A stretch of 64,000 nucleotides of DNA, from assembly GCA_009917445.1 (NCBI GenBank), contig QZEE01000001.1, forward strand, positions 170,254 to 234,253. Reading direction: 5' to 3'. Source of the stretch: a bacterium D16-76. GTDB lineage: Bacteria > Bacillota > Clostridia > Oscillospirales > Acutalibacteraceae. The position numbers were made by a program, and so were the translations under genes. The stretch's first letter is position 1. Each line of letters opens with the position of its first letter. Of this stretch, positions 35,012-43,541 are shown one piece after another. Below the pieces are notes generated by a model. The model made no database searches, had not been told where the DNA came from, and worked only from the letters and a program-made list of their open reading frames with translations.

Positions 35012-36361
35012 TCAAGCGTGTGCCGCCCGGGCACGAAACCGATGATAATAAATTGCAAATGCCAGCGATGTGACCGCCCAGGAGACCGGGTAGACCGCCA
35101 AGATTGCCAGCAGCTGGTGATTGTGCGGCACAAGCCATATCCACAGGATGCGGGTGGCGCAGGTGCCAAGCAGAGTAATCACCATGGGCCGCAGGCTCTC
35201 CCCCTGGCCCCGGATCGCCCCGGCAAAGACCTCGCCGAACACATATAGGAAGTAGAGCGGGGCCATCAGCCTCATAAGCCTGCCGGTGACGCCGGCAATG
35301 GGCGCATCCGCCGAGTTGAGGATAAGACGGCCCAGCGGTTCGCTCCATAAAAACAGGATAGCGCTGATAAAAATGATAATGGCAAGGATCATACCAAGAC
35401 CGATCCGTACTCCTTTTCTGCAACGCTCCCCCTGGCCTGCGCCGTAATTTTGCGCCACAAAGGTGGCGATCGCCGCCGCGAAGGAGTCCGCCGCCAGCCA
35501 TATGAGAAAATCCAGCTTGCCGCACAGGGCCCAGGCCACGATGTTATCCGTACCGGTCTGGTTCACCGCCGCCTGCACAGTCATGTTGGAGATGGGGTAC
35601 AACACGGACTGCAACGCCATAGGCAGTCCGATGGTGAATATTTTTCCCAGCACCGCCCTGTCAAAGCGGAGCCGCCTGGGGGACAGCCGGTAAGCCGCCT
35701 GCCGCCTTACCAGTACCATCAGTGCCAGTGCCGCGCTCAACCCCTGGGCCAGGACTGTGGCCAGTGCCGCGCCGGGAGCGCTCATGTCCCATGCCGCCAC
35801 GAACAACAGGTCAAGGCCCACATTCGCCGTGCCGGAGACTGCCAAAATATAGAACGGTGTCCGGGAATCCCCCACCGCCCGCAAAATTCCGGCGCAGATA
35901 TTGTAGAGCATGGATACGGCCAGCCCTGCAAAATAGATCTGCACATACCTCAGCGCCAGAGGATACACGTTGTTCGGTACGCTCATCAAGCGCAGGCCTA
36001 AAGGCGCTGTCGTCACGCATACCGCCGACAGCACCAGTCCTCCTGCCATAGCGAACGCCACCGCCGTGTGTACGGCTTTTGAGAGGGCGTCCTCCTCCTT
36101 GGCCCCGAAGCACTGGGAGATAATGATGGCTGCCCCCGCAGACAACCCGGTGAAGAAATTGACCGGCAGTTTGAGCAGATTATAGATGGAATCTATGGCG
36201 ACAAGGCCCGCTTTTCCCGCGAACTGCCCCAATATCACAACGTCCACTGTGGCGTAGAGCTGCTGGAAAAGCCCGCCTGCCAGGACGGGCAGAAAATACA
36301 GCAGAAGCGACTTCCAGATAGAGCCGGTGGTGAAATCAATGGCGCTGGCCCTCTTTTTCAT
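35012..36361 (-). CDS. MATE-family efflux transporter
   Basis: A 449-residue protein with twelve predicted membrane helices in two halves; ATG follows AAGGAGG. MATE signatures are LPVLAGGLFQQLYATVDVVI near residue 25, the NFFTGLSAGAAIIISQCFGA segment and, in the second half, AWALCGKLDFLIWL then SFAAAIATFVAQNYGAGQ. It would export a drug or metabolite by Na+ or H+ antiport. Its co-transcription with a DtxR-like regulator and an operator palindrome at its promoter suggest iron-linked cargo, possibly a siderophore or metal-reactive compound. Confidence 0.93.
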   Translation of the reverse strand: MKKRASAIDFTTGSIWKSLLLYFLPVLAGGLFQQLYATVDVVILGQFAGKAGLVAIDSIYNLLKLPVNFFTGLSAGAAIIISQCFGAKEEDALSKAVHTAVAFAMAGGLVLSAVCVTTAPLGLRLMSVPNNVYPLALRYVQIYFAGLAVSMLYNICAGILRAVGDSRTPFYILAVSGTANVGLDLLFVAAWDMSAPGAALATVLAQGLSAALALMVLVRRQAAYRLSPRRLRFDRAVLGKIFTIGLPMALQSVLYPISNMTVQAAVNQTGTDNIVAWALCGKLDFLIWLAADSFAAAIATFVAQNYGAGQGERCRKGVRIGLGMILAIIIFISAILFLWSEPLGRLILNSADAPIAGVTGRLMRLMAPLYFLYVFGEVFAGAIRGQGESLRPMVITLLGTCATRILWIWLVPHNHQLLAILAVYPVSWAVTSLAFAIYYHRFRARAAHA

Positions 36362-36376
36362 GTTGGCCTCCTTTTT

Positions 36377-36392
36377 GTTAGCTTACACTAAC
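36377..36392 (-). promoter_or_regulatory. Operator palindrome 3
   Basis: GTTAGCTTACACTAAC on the + strand, 16 bases upstream of the MATE start and next to its ribosome site. The gap 36393-36606 shows no gene and no clear structure. Confidence 0.65.
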
Positions 36393-36606
36393 CTTTGGGC
36401 GTGAAAATTCAACGTGGAGCATGAAACCCATGGGAAAGGTGCGTATGACCCGGTAAAACAGCCAGGTGATTGGCGTTTTGCGATAGCCGCCTTTCAGATA
36501 ACTTTGTCAGAGCAATTCTCCTTTGTGTTCCGGCATCAGTGAACGCTGGGGCGATGATATCCCACAGTAACCGTTTACAACAGGTGTATCTCATGATTCC
36601 TGCCAC

Positions 36607-37389
36607 CTACCCCAGCGCCACGTCCAGCGCCAGCATAACAGTAAATCCCGCCGCAAAGAACAGCGTCCCAAAATTTGAGTGCTCCCCAAGAGAGGCCTCC
36701 GGGATGAGTTCCTCTACCACCACATAGATCATGGCCCCCGCCGCGAAACTGAGCAGATAGGGCAGCGCGGGCAGAATAAATCCTGCTGCCAGAATCGTTA
36801 GCATGGCGGCCAACGGCTCCACCACCCCGGAGAGAACGCCGTACAGAAAAGCCCGCCCTTTCCCCGTACCCTCCGCCCGGAGCGGCATGGAGATGATGGC
36901 CCCCTCCGGGAAATTCTGCAGGGCGATGCCCAGGGACAGGGCCAGCGTACCGGCGGCGGTGATGCCGCTGTTCCCGGATATCCACCCCGCCAGCACCACG
37001 CCCACCGCCATCCCCTCTGGGATGTTGTGGAGGGTGACGGCCAACACCAGCATGGTCGTCTGTTTCAGCCGGGCATGAGGCCCTTCAGGCTGACTCGTGC
37101 CCTGGTGCAGATGGGGAACCGCCCTATCCAGTATCAGCAGGAACAGTATGCCCAACCAGAACCCGACTACCGCCGGAAGGAACGCCAGCCTGCCCATATC
37201 CGCCGACTGCTCCATGGCGGGCACCAGCAGGCTCCACACGGAAGCCGCCACCATGACCCCGGCGGCAAAGCCGGTCAGGGAGCGTTGGACAGCCCGGTTC
37301 AGCCCGCTTTTTATGAAGAACACACAGCCTGCCCCCAGGGAAGTCCCTAAAAATGGGAGCAATAATTCTGCCAGAACATTTTGTACCAT
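36607..37389 (-). CDS. ZIP-family divalent metal transporter
   Basis: The product has 260 residues and about eight membrane helices. The intramembrane metal site is clear: AVTLHNIPEGMAVGV and, one helix later, GIALQNFPEGAII, then VEPLAAML. A His-containing cytoplasmic loop (PHLHQGTSQPEGPHAR) follows helix 3. It would bring Zn2+, Fe2+ or Mn2+ into the cell. It sits in a metal-transport neighbourhood, but no operator palindrome is seen before it; instead three hairpins lie upstream (37443-37531). Confidence 0.93.
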   Translation of the reverse strand: MVQNVLAELLLPFLGTSLGAGCVFFIKSGLNRAVQRSLTGFAAGVMVAASVWSLLVPAMEQSADMGRLAFLPAVVGFWLGILFLLILDRAVPHLHQGTSQPEGPHARLKQTTMLVLAVTLHNIPEGMAVGVVLAGWISGNSGITAAGTLALSLGIALQNFPEGAIISMPLRAEGTGKGRAFLYGVLSGVVEPLAAMLTILAAGFILPALPYLLSFAAGAMIYVVVEELIPEASLGEHSNFGTLFFAAGFTVMLALDVALG

Positions 37390-37442
37390 TTTCAGCGTTT
37401 GCCTCCTGCTTTACGTTTGGGTGCTGTGTAATAGTAAATGCA

Positions 37443-37472
37443 CTTGAAAATCGGTATATACCGATTTTCAAG
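37443..37472. repeat. Perfect 30-bp palindrome
   Basis: CTTGAAAATCGGTAT (37443-37457) is followed directly by its exact reverse complement (37458-37472). It is the first of three adjacent hairpins between the ZIP gene and the DUF454 gene. Confidence 0.85.
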
Positions 37473-37475
37473 CTG

Positions 37476-37501
37476 GGCGGCGCGGTAGCTCCTGCGCCGC
37501 C
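37476..37501. repeat. Hairpin GGCGGCGC/GCGCCGCC
   Basis: Arms at 37476-37483 and 37494-37501 are perfect, with a 10-base loop GGTAGCTCCT. It is the middle hairpin of the triple array. Confidence 0.8.
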
Positions 37502-37503
37502 TG

Positions 37504-37531
37504 ATTCAAAAGAGGCATACCTCTTTTGAAT
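37504..37531. repeat. Hairpin ATTCAAAAGAGG/CCTCTTTTGAAT
   Basis: Perfect 12-base arms (37504-37515, 37520-37531) around CATA. It is the third hairpin of the array and resembles the first in carrying an A/T-rich outer stem. Together they may be a short mobile repeat (MITE or REP-like) or a structured 5' leader of the ZIP transcript. Confidence 0.8.
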
Positions 37532-37577
37532 TGCATTAACTATAATTATGTACCGTTGCCAGTTTGAAATACTCCCG

Positions 37578-37958
37578 TCAGCCATCCGCCGGAATCGTCT
37601 TGACCCCAAAGCAAAAATACAGAATATGGAACACCCACACGCACCCCAGCACGACCCGCCCTACCGGCACGGCGTGCATCACCACAAACCCGATGGACAT
37701 GAGTAGGGTCACCGTCACCATAATGCGCACCTTTGTCTTTTTCGTCATGCCCTTGCCCTGGACAAAGCTCTCCAGGTTCTCCTTATAGAGCTTCGTACCC
37801 TTGAACCACCTGTCCAAGCGTTCCGAGCTGCGTGCAAAGCAGAACGCCGCCAGCAGCAAAAACGGGAACGCGGGCAGCAGGGGCAGAACCGCCCCCACCG
37901 CACCCAGCCCCACGCCGATGCAGCCCAACGCTATGTACCCGATTTTCTTGATTTTCAT
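37578..37958 (-). CDS. DUF454 (YbaN-like) inner-membrane protein
   Basis: The product has 126 residues. The start is ATG at 37958 (MKIKKIGYIALG), overlapping the YgbA-like stop. Helices 1-2 carry the family core VGAVLPLLPAFPFLLLAAFCFARSSERL, followed by the polar stretch KLYKENLESFVQGKGMTKK and two more helices. The function of DUF454 is unknown. It is the last gene of an operon of two ABC half-transporters and YgbA. Confidence 0.88.
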   Translation of the reverse strand: MKIKKIGYIALGCIGVGLGAVGAVLPLLPAFPFLLLAAFCFARSSERLDRWFKGTKLYKENLESFVQGKGMTKKTKVRIMVTVTLLMSIGFVVMHAVPVGRVVLGCVWVFHILYFCFGVKTIPADG

Positions 37959-38305
37959 GCCTGTTCCTCCAATCTCCGTTTCTCTTTTCTGGTCTCGATT
38001 ACGTGCCGCACCGCCTGCACCGGGCAGACAAATAGCATTCTTGGCCCGGAAAAGCGCATCACCGCCCGGATCTTCTCCCGCATCTCTGGTTTGTAGCAGT
38101 GTACCCGGCAGTTGGAGCAGAAGGTCTTTGTTTCCATGAACGGGCAGTGGTCGCTGCGCTGTCGGGCGTATTCGGCCAGGGCCGCGCACTCCGGGCATAG
38201 CCCACTTGGGCAAAGGCCCTTTGCGTGGTGCTTTTTCCGGCAGTAAAGGGCAATCATCCTGGTGACCATGGCCTTTTCCCGCTCCCGCTTTGTGTTCGTG
38301 TCCAT
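37955..38305 (-). CDS. YgbA-family (nitrous oxide-stimulated promoter) protein
   Basis: The product has 116 residues with many cysteines and histidines: IALYCRKKHHAKGLCPSGL, then CAALAEYARQRSDHCPFMET and TFCSNCRVHCYKP, ending in the conserved RAVMRFSGPRMLFVCPV. This is the PF11756 family, called nitrous-oxide-stimulated promoter protein after the E. coli relatives, and linked to nitrosative stress and iron. The cysteines could hold a metal cluster. It overlaps the ABC gene before it by one base and the DUF454 gene after it by four. Confidence 0.85.
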   Translation of the reverse strand: MDTNTKREREKAMVTRMIALYCRKKHHAKGLCPSGLCPECAALAEYARQRSDHCPFMETKTFCSNCRVHCYKPEMREKIRAVMRFSGPRMLFVCPVQAVRHVIETRKEKRRLEEQA

Positions 38306-39960
38306 CAGCTCAGCCTCCCGTTCTCCACCGAGTACACCTGGTCTGCTACGCGCATGGTGCTCTGCCGGTGGGACACCAGCACCACGGTCCTGCCGCCCCG
38401 CTCCTGGCCCAGGGACTTCAAGATTACCGCTTCGTTCAGGCTGTCCAGATTACTGGTGGGTTCGTCCAGCAGCATCAACGGCGCGTCGTGAAGGAATGCC
38501 CTTGCCAGCCCCAGCCGCTGGCGCTCTCCGCCGGAGAGGGTGCCGCCCAGCTCACCCACAGGGGTGTCATAGCCCTTGGGCAGGGTCATGATGAAGTCAT
38601 GGACAGCGGCCTTTTTGCAGGCGGCAACGATTTCTTCATCTGTGGCGTCCAGCTTTGCAACGCGGAGATTGTTCTTGATGCTGTCGTGAAACAGATGGGT
38701 CTCCTGAGTGACGAAGCTCTCCATGTCCCGGAGGTTTTGGGTGTTGATCTGCCCCACGTCCCGGCCCGAAACCTGCACCTGCCCAGGCCCTGCCTGCCAG
38801 AAGCGCATGAGCAGCTTTAAGAAGGTAGACTTGCCGCTGCCGCTTTTGCCCACGATGCCCACCACTTTCCCTTTTGGCACGTCCAAGCTCAGCCCGCTGA
38901 GTATCTGTTCGCCGCCATAAGAAAAGCTGAGGTTTTCAGCCGTCGCGCCGGTGAACTCTACCTGGGTTTGACCGCTGACCTCCTCTACCAAAGGCGCCTC
39001 CTCCAGAATGTCCAGCACCCGGTTTCCAGCGGCGAAGGTACTCTGCAAAGTGCTGCCCAGGTTGGCCAGGGCCACGCAGGGACCAAAGCTGCTCATGAGC
39101 GCCACTGTGGGAATAAGCACCCCGGTAAAGTCCACCTGCCCCCGGCTGTACAGCGCTACCGAGGTGAACAGCATTGCCAAGTCCAGCAGAAAAATCACGG
39201 TGTTGGTAACGGCCATGCTGTACCCCGCATTACACTTCATTTTGGACTCGCTCTCCGAAAGGACATCGGTGCGGGCGTTCATTTGAGCAAGCCGGGCCTC
39301 CCCCTGGCCGTACTGGATGGTTTCATCCAGACCCCGCAAACTGTCCAGCACAAAGGCGCTCAGCTCCCCTGACTCCCGGCGGAACACCATGCCATCCTCT
39401 CCGCTGAGCCGGGAGGTTAGAATGGGCACAGCTACTCCCACCACGACATAAGCCCCCAGGGCCAGCAGCCCCAGCGCCCAGTGGCAGCTGCCGATGAACA
39501 GGCACATCACCACCGTAAACAGCCCGGCAATGGCCGCCGGGGAGATGGTGTGGGCGTAGAACACCTCCAGCAGCTCAATGTCCGAGGTGATGACTGCTAT
39601 CAGATCGCCACGGTCCCGGCCCTCCAGCTTGGCGGGGCACAGAAGGCGCAGGGCCCGGAACACTTTGTCCCTTATGAGCGCCAGCAGCTTGAAGGCAATG
39701 TAGTGGTTGCTGGCCTGCTCGGAGTAGCGCAGAACGCCCCGCAGCAGGGCGAACACGCCCACGGAAATGAAAATGGCTGTCAGGCTAAGGGGCGTGTCGA
39801 ACCGCAATAGATTCAGCGCCGCGTACCCGCCGAAGATGGTGATAAACGCCGCGCACAGGTGACCGGCAAGGCCCATCCCAATCGCCAGCACCATAAACCC
39901 GGCCAAAGGCCTCACCAGCCCCACCAGCCTCAGCATGACTTTGAACCCGCTCCGTTTCAT
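38305..39960 (-). CDS. ABC half-transporter (exporter fold), second of pair B
   Basis: The product has 551 residues. ATG at 39960 overlaps the stop of its partner (ATGA). Six membrane helices fill about residues 15-300 and a nucleotide-binding domain follows: Walker A GKSGSGKST, signature LSGGERQRL, Walker B LMLLDEPTSNLD, H-loop VSHRQS. The best family fit is the CydDC/MsbA-like heterodimer group. With 39957-41687 it forms one transporter. Exporter-fold ABC pairs in iron loci include siderophore importers of the YbtPQ/IrtAB kind, so direction of transport cannot be decided here. Confidence 0.9.
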   Translation of the reverse strand: MKRSGFKVMLRLVGLVRPLAGFMVLAIGMGLAGHLCAAFITIFGGYAALNLLRFDTPLSLTAIFISVGVFALLRGVLRYSEQASNHYIAFKLLALIRDKVFRALRLLCPAKLEGRDRGDLIAVITSDIELLEVFYAHTISPAAIAGLFTVVMCLFIGSCHWALGLLALGAYVVVGVAVPILTSRLSGEDGMVFRRESGELSAFVLDSLRGLDETIQYGQGEARLAQMNARTDVLSESESKMKCNAGYSMAVTNTVIFLLDLAMLFTSVALYSRGQVDFTGVLIPTVALMSSFGPCVALANLGSTLQSTFAAGNRVLDILEEAPLVEEVSGQTQVEFTGATAENLSFSYGGEQILSGLSLDVPKGKVVGIVGKSGSGKSTFLKLLMRFWQAGPGQVQVSGRDVGQINTQNLRDMESFVTQETHLFHDSIKNNLRVAKLDATDEEIVAACKKAAVHDFIMTLPKGYDTPVGELGGTLSGGERQRLGLARAFLHDAPLMLLDEPTSNLDSLNEAVILKSLGQERGGRTVVLVSHRQSTMRVADQVYSVENGRLS

Positions 39961-41687
39961 TTTGACCCCTCCCTGCCATAGTTTTCCAAGGACTGCTGAG
40001 CCTCCCACAGGGCGGCGTAAGCGCCCCGCTTTTCCAGCAGCTCATAGTGTGTACCGCGCTCCACAACGCGGCCCTTTTCCACCACATAAATGTTGTCCGC
40101 GCCGATCACATTGGCCAGCCGGTGGGAGATGAGCAGCACGGTTTTCGTTCCGGCCAGGGCGCGTATCCCGGCCATGATGTCGTTCTCGCTCTCCACGTCG
40201 ATGTTGGAGGTGGCCTCATCGAAGATGTACACCGGGCTGTCGTGGAGCAGCGCCCGGGCCAGGGCCAGCCGCTGCCGCTGGCCGCCGGAGAGGTTTGCAC
40301 CCTGCTCGGTGAGGGGGGTGTCAAGGCCCTTCTCCTGCCGGAGGAAACCGTCCAGCTTCACCTTTTCCAGCGCCGCCCAGAGTTCATCGTCCGTGGCATC
40401 GGGCCTGCCCATTTGCAGGTTCTCCCGCACGGTGCCCTTAAATAGGTAGCTCTGGTGGCTGATGTAGGTGATGTGTTTCATCAAGCTGTCCTCGGCGATG
40501 TCCGTCAGCTCCACGCTGCCGATTTGGATAGAGCCGGTATAGTCACGGTTACGGCCCATGAGAAGTCCGGCGACGGTGCTCTTGCCGCAGCCAGATTCCC
40601 CCACAATAGCGGTAAAGCCGCCTTTAGGCACAGCTAACTCGATGCCATGAAGAATGGGGCGGTCAGGCTCATAAGCAAAGCCCAGACCGGTGCAGGTGAT
40701 GGAGCAATCCTTTGGAAAGGGGGCAGTACCCCGTTCCGGCTCGGGCAAGTCCAGCAGGCGGAAAATTTTCTCGCTGGCGGCCATGCCGTTCATGGCGATG
40801 TGGAAAAAGCTGCCCAGCTGGCGCATGGGGATGAAAAAATCGGCGGACAGAAGAATGATGAGCAGGCACCCGGCCAAGTCCACCTGCCCGGCCCGGTACT
40901 GGGTCACGGACAGGACTACCCCCAGGGCCGCGCCGCCGTAGGCAATCAAGTCCATGATGGTGATGGAGTTCAGCTGCATGGTCAGCACCTTCATGGTGAT
41001 TCGCCGGAAGCTCTCGGCCTCCCGGTTCATCTCCTCCTGCTTGAAGCCGTCGGACTGGTAGATTTTTAAGGTTGTTAAGCCTTGCAGGTTTTCCAGAAAG
41101 GTGTCACCCAAAGCGGTGTACTGGCCCCAGTATTTGGCGAGCAGCTTTTTCGCCCAGGTCTGCACGGCGGCGATGGCAATGGGAATAAGAGGCACGCACA
41201 CCAACAGCACCACCGCCGAGGGTACGTTTACTGTGCACAGGTAGGCGAATAGGGTCAGCGGAGCCAGCATGGCGTAGAAAAATTGGGGCAGGTACGCGCC
41301 GAAATAGGTCTCCAGCTGGTCAACCCCCTCCACAGCCACCTGGACGACCTCGGCGGTGCTGGCGCTCTGGCGGTAACTCGCCCCCAAGCGCAGGAGCTTG
41401 CGGTAGATAAGTTCCCGTAGGGTATGCTTGACGGCCTTGGACGAGAGATAGCTCATGCGGCTAGCCCCCACTGTGCAGGCGAAGCGGAGCACCACCGCTC
41501 CCGCCGCAACCGCCGCTGTCAGGCCGAGCCGCCCGCTTTTACCCAAAGCCAAACAGACTAGAAAAGCGGTTATGGCGGTCATCATGGCCATGTTTGCCAA
41601 TAAAGAAAGCCATTGCAGGGCCACGTTCCCGGTCACGTATTTTCGGCTCTCGGGGACTGTGCCGATCAGGCGTTTGTTGATCATCAT
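39957..41687 (-). CDS. ABC half-transporter (exporter fold), first of pair B
   Basis: The product has 576 residues; ATG at 41687 or 41684 after GAGAGGAAG. A transmembrane domain of six helices is followed by an ATPase domain with GESGCGKST, LSGGQRQRLALARALL, VYIFDEATSNID and LISHRLANV, all intact. It is the promoter-proximal gene of an operon (this gene, its partner, YgbA, DUF454). Two operator palindromes lie upstream at 41711 and 41753, which would place the operon under the same repressor as the siderophore importer. Confidence 0.9.
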   Translation of the reverse strand: MMINKRLIGTVPESRKYVTGNVALQWLSLLANMAMMTAITAFLVCLALGKSGRLGLTAAVAAGAVVLRFACTVGASRMSYLSSKAVKHTLRELIYRKLLRLGASYRQSASTAEVVQVAVEGVDQLETYFGAYLPQFFYAMLAPLTLFAYLCTVNVPSAVVLLVCVPLIPIAIAAVQTWAKKLLAKYWGQYTALGDTFLENLQGLTTLKIYQSDGFKQEEMNREAESFRRITMKVLTMQLNSITIMDLIAYGGAALGVVLSVTQYRAGQVDLAGCLLIILLSADFFIPMRQLGSFFHIAMNGMAASEKIFRLLDLPEPERGTAPFPKDCSITCTGLGFAYEPDRPILHGIELAVPKGGFTAIVGESGCGKSTVAGLLMGRNRDYTGSIQIGSVELTDIAEDSLMKHITYISHQSYLFKGTVRENLQMGRPDATDDELWAALEKVKLDGFLRQEKGLDTPLTEQGANLSGGQRQRLALARALLHDSPVYIFDEATSNIDVESENDIMAGIRALAGTKTVLLISHRLANVIGADNIYVVEKGRVVERGTHYELLEKRGAYAALWEAQQSLENYGREGSK

Positions 41688-41710
41688 AGCGATCTTCCTC
41701 TCACAGATTT

Positions 41711-41726
41711 GTTAGCACACACTAAC
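41711..41726 (-). promoter_or_regulatory. Operator palindrome 4
   Basis: GTTAGCACACACTAAC on the + strand, 24 bases upstream of the start of ABC pair B. Confidence 0.65.
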
Positions 41727-41752
41727 CACACGTTAGATGAAAGCGCACGCCA

Positions 41753-41768
41753 ATTAGCGTGCGCTAAC
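41753..41768 (-). promoter_or_regulatory. Operator palindrome 5
   Basis: ATTAGCGTGCGCTAAC on the + strand, 42 bases from palindrome 4. Two copies before one operon resembles the double site before the siderophore binding protein. Confidence 0.65.
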
Positions 41769-41813
41769 TCGCTTATATTTTACTATGAGAAGGAAAATTT
41801 GTCAAGGGGAGTT

Positions 41814-43541
41814 TTATCCCAGCGACCAATTCTGGCTCTCCGTTTGCAGCTTGACCATCCGGGCAAAAGCCCCGTTCTTCTTCATCAGCTCCTCTGGGGT
41901 TCCCATCTCAGCCACTGTGCCGCCGGACAGCACTACGATCTTGTTGGCGTTCTCCACCGTCCTCATGCGGTGGGCAATAATCAGCACCGTTTTTTTCTCC
42001 ACCAGCCGGGAAATGGCCTGCTGAATCTCCGTTTCGTTCTCTGCATCCAGAGAGGCGGTGGCCTCGTCCAGCAGAATAATGGGCGCGTCTTTCAAGAGGG
42101 CGCGGGCGATGGAGATGCGCTGCCGCTCGCCCCCAGAAAGGGTGGAGCCGTTCTCCCCAATCATGGTCTGATACCCCTGTGGGAGCTTGGAGATAAACTC
42201 ATCGCACATGGCCTCTTTCGCCGCCCGCATGACCTCCGCGTCCGTGGCATCCTTTCGGCCAATGCGGATATTCTCCATGACGGTGTTGTTGAACAGCGTC
42301 ACATCCTGGAACACGATGGAATAGGCAGTCAAGAGCCGTTCCGGGTCTACCTTGCCCACATCCACACCGCCGACTGTGATCCTGCCCCGGTCTATATCCC
42401 AAAACCGCGCCGCCAGCTTTGCGGCGGTGGATTTGCCGCCCCCGGAGGGGCCAATCAAGGCCGTTACCTCGCCCTGCTTGGCGGTAAAGGATACATCCTT
42501 CAGCACTGTCTCGCCGCTGTTGTAGGCAAAGCCCACATGGTCAAAGGTGATGTCATAGTCTTTGGGCGAAAAGGCCGTTTCACCGCTCTGGGAGGGGCTT
42601 TCATTGATCTCGTTCATGCGGTCAATATTGATTTGCAGGGAGTTCATAGCAGCCAGATTTTGCAGAGAGAAGTTCATCGGCTCATAGATACGGGAAACCA
42701 CCAGCAGGAACAGGAAAAAGGTCACAAGGGACAGTTCCCCGCTCATCAGGCGCATACTGCCTACCAGCGCAACCGAGGCGATGCCCAGCTTGAGAATCAT
42801 CTGCGCAGGGACAACAAACATAGCCGATCCCAGCTCGCTTTTAATGTGCCTTACCTCCAGCGCGTCGATCTTCTCATTCAGGCCGTCGAGGTATTCCTGC
42901 TCGGCCTTGCAACTTTTCAAATCGCGGATGGTTTCCAAGCACTCCTGCACTCCCTCTGCCACAGCAAGGCTTGCGGCGGTCTGCCTGCGGGTAAAATAGT
43001 TCTGTGCTTTTTTAGAGAAACCTACAATCACCAGCGCAATAGGCAGTACCCACAAAGCCGCAAGTGCCATCTGCCAGTCGTAGAACAACAGACTGACTGC
43101 CACAAGGCAGGTAGAAATGACCGAGCCATAAAACTGGGGGACATAGTGGGAAAACATCTGCTCCGTTACCTGCACATCTCCCATGATGGTGTTTGTCAGG
43201 TCAGATAAGTCTTTCTTGCCGAAGAAGGACAGGGGCAGCCGCCTTAACTTTTCCGCCAGCCGGATGCGGCAGGCTCCGGATTCCTGGTAGGTTGAGAAGT
43301 AAGTAGCGTTGTACTTCCAGAACTCGGAGAGCCAAATTAAGACCAGCGCTGCCACGATTCCAATGGCATAAAGCTCATAGTTGGGCTGTTCACTGTTCAA
43401 AAAATTGCTGACCAGCAGATAGAGCAGCCCCACCGGTAACATCAATACCAAATCAGCTACGGTGCAGGCGGCTGTGGCCTGCACCAGCCCTTTTGCGCCC
43501 TCGCGGGAGAGGGCAAAGCGTTTCATCAGCTTATCAATCAT
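41814..43541 (-). CDS. ABC half-transporter (exporter fold), second of pair A
   Basis: The product has 575 residues. Start ATG at 43541 (MIDKLMKRFALSREGAK) overlaps the partner's stop; an upstream frame extension to 43589 is inside the partner gene and unlikely. Six helices come first, then an ATPase domain: GPSGGGKSTAAKL, LSGGERQRISIARALL, IILLDEATASLD, IIAHRMRTV. The SGGGKST Walker A and the tandem organisation match YbtP/YbtQ-type heterodimers involved in ferric-siderophore or metal traffic. The product pairs with that of 43538-45313. Confidence 0.9.
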   Translation of the reverse strand: MIDKLMKRFALSREGAKGLVQATAACTVADLVLMLPVGLLYLLVSNFLNSEQPNYELYAIGIVAALVLIWLSEFWKYNATYFSTYQESGACRIRLAEKLRRLPLSFFGKKDLSDLTNTIMGDVQVTEQMFSHYVPQFYGSVISTCLVAVSLLFYDWQMALAALWVLPIALVIVGFSKKAQNYFTRRQTAASLAVAEGVQECLETIRDLKSCKAEQEYLDGLNEKIDALEVRHIKSELGSAMFVVPAQMILKLGIASVALVGSMRLMSGELSLVTFFLFLLVVSRIYEPMNFSLQNLAAMNSLQINIDRMNEINESPSQSGETAFSPKDYDITFDHVGFAYNSGETVLKDVSFTAKQGEVTALIGPSGGGKSTAAKLAARFWDIDRGRITVGGVDVGKVDPERLLTAYSIVFQDVTLFNNTVMENIRIGRKDATDAEVMRAAKEAMCDEFISKLPQGYQTMIGENGSTLSGGERQRISIARALLKDAPIILLDEATASLDAENETEIQQAISRLVEKKTVLIIAHRMRTVENANKIVVLSGGTVAEMGTPEELMKKNGAFARMVKLQTESQNWSLG

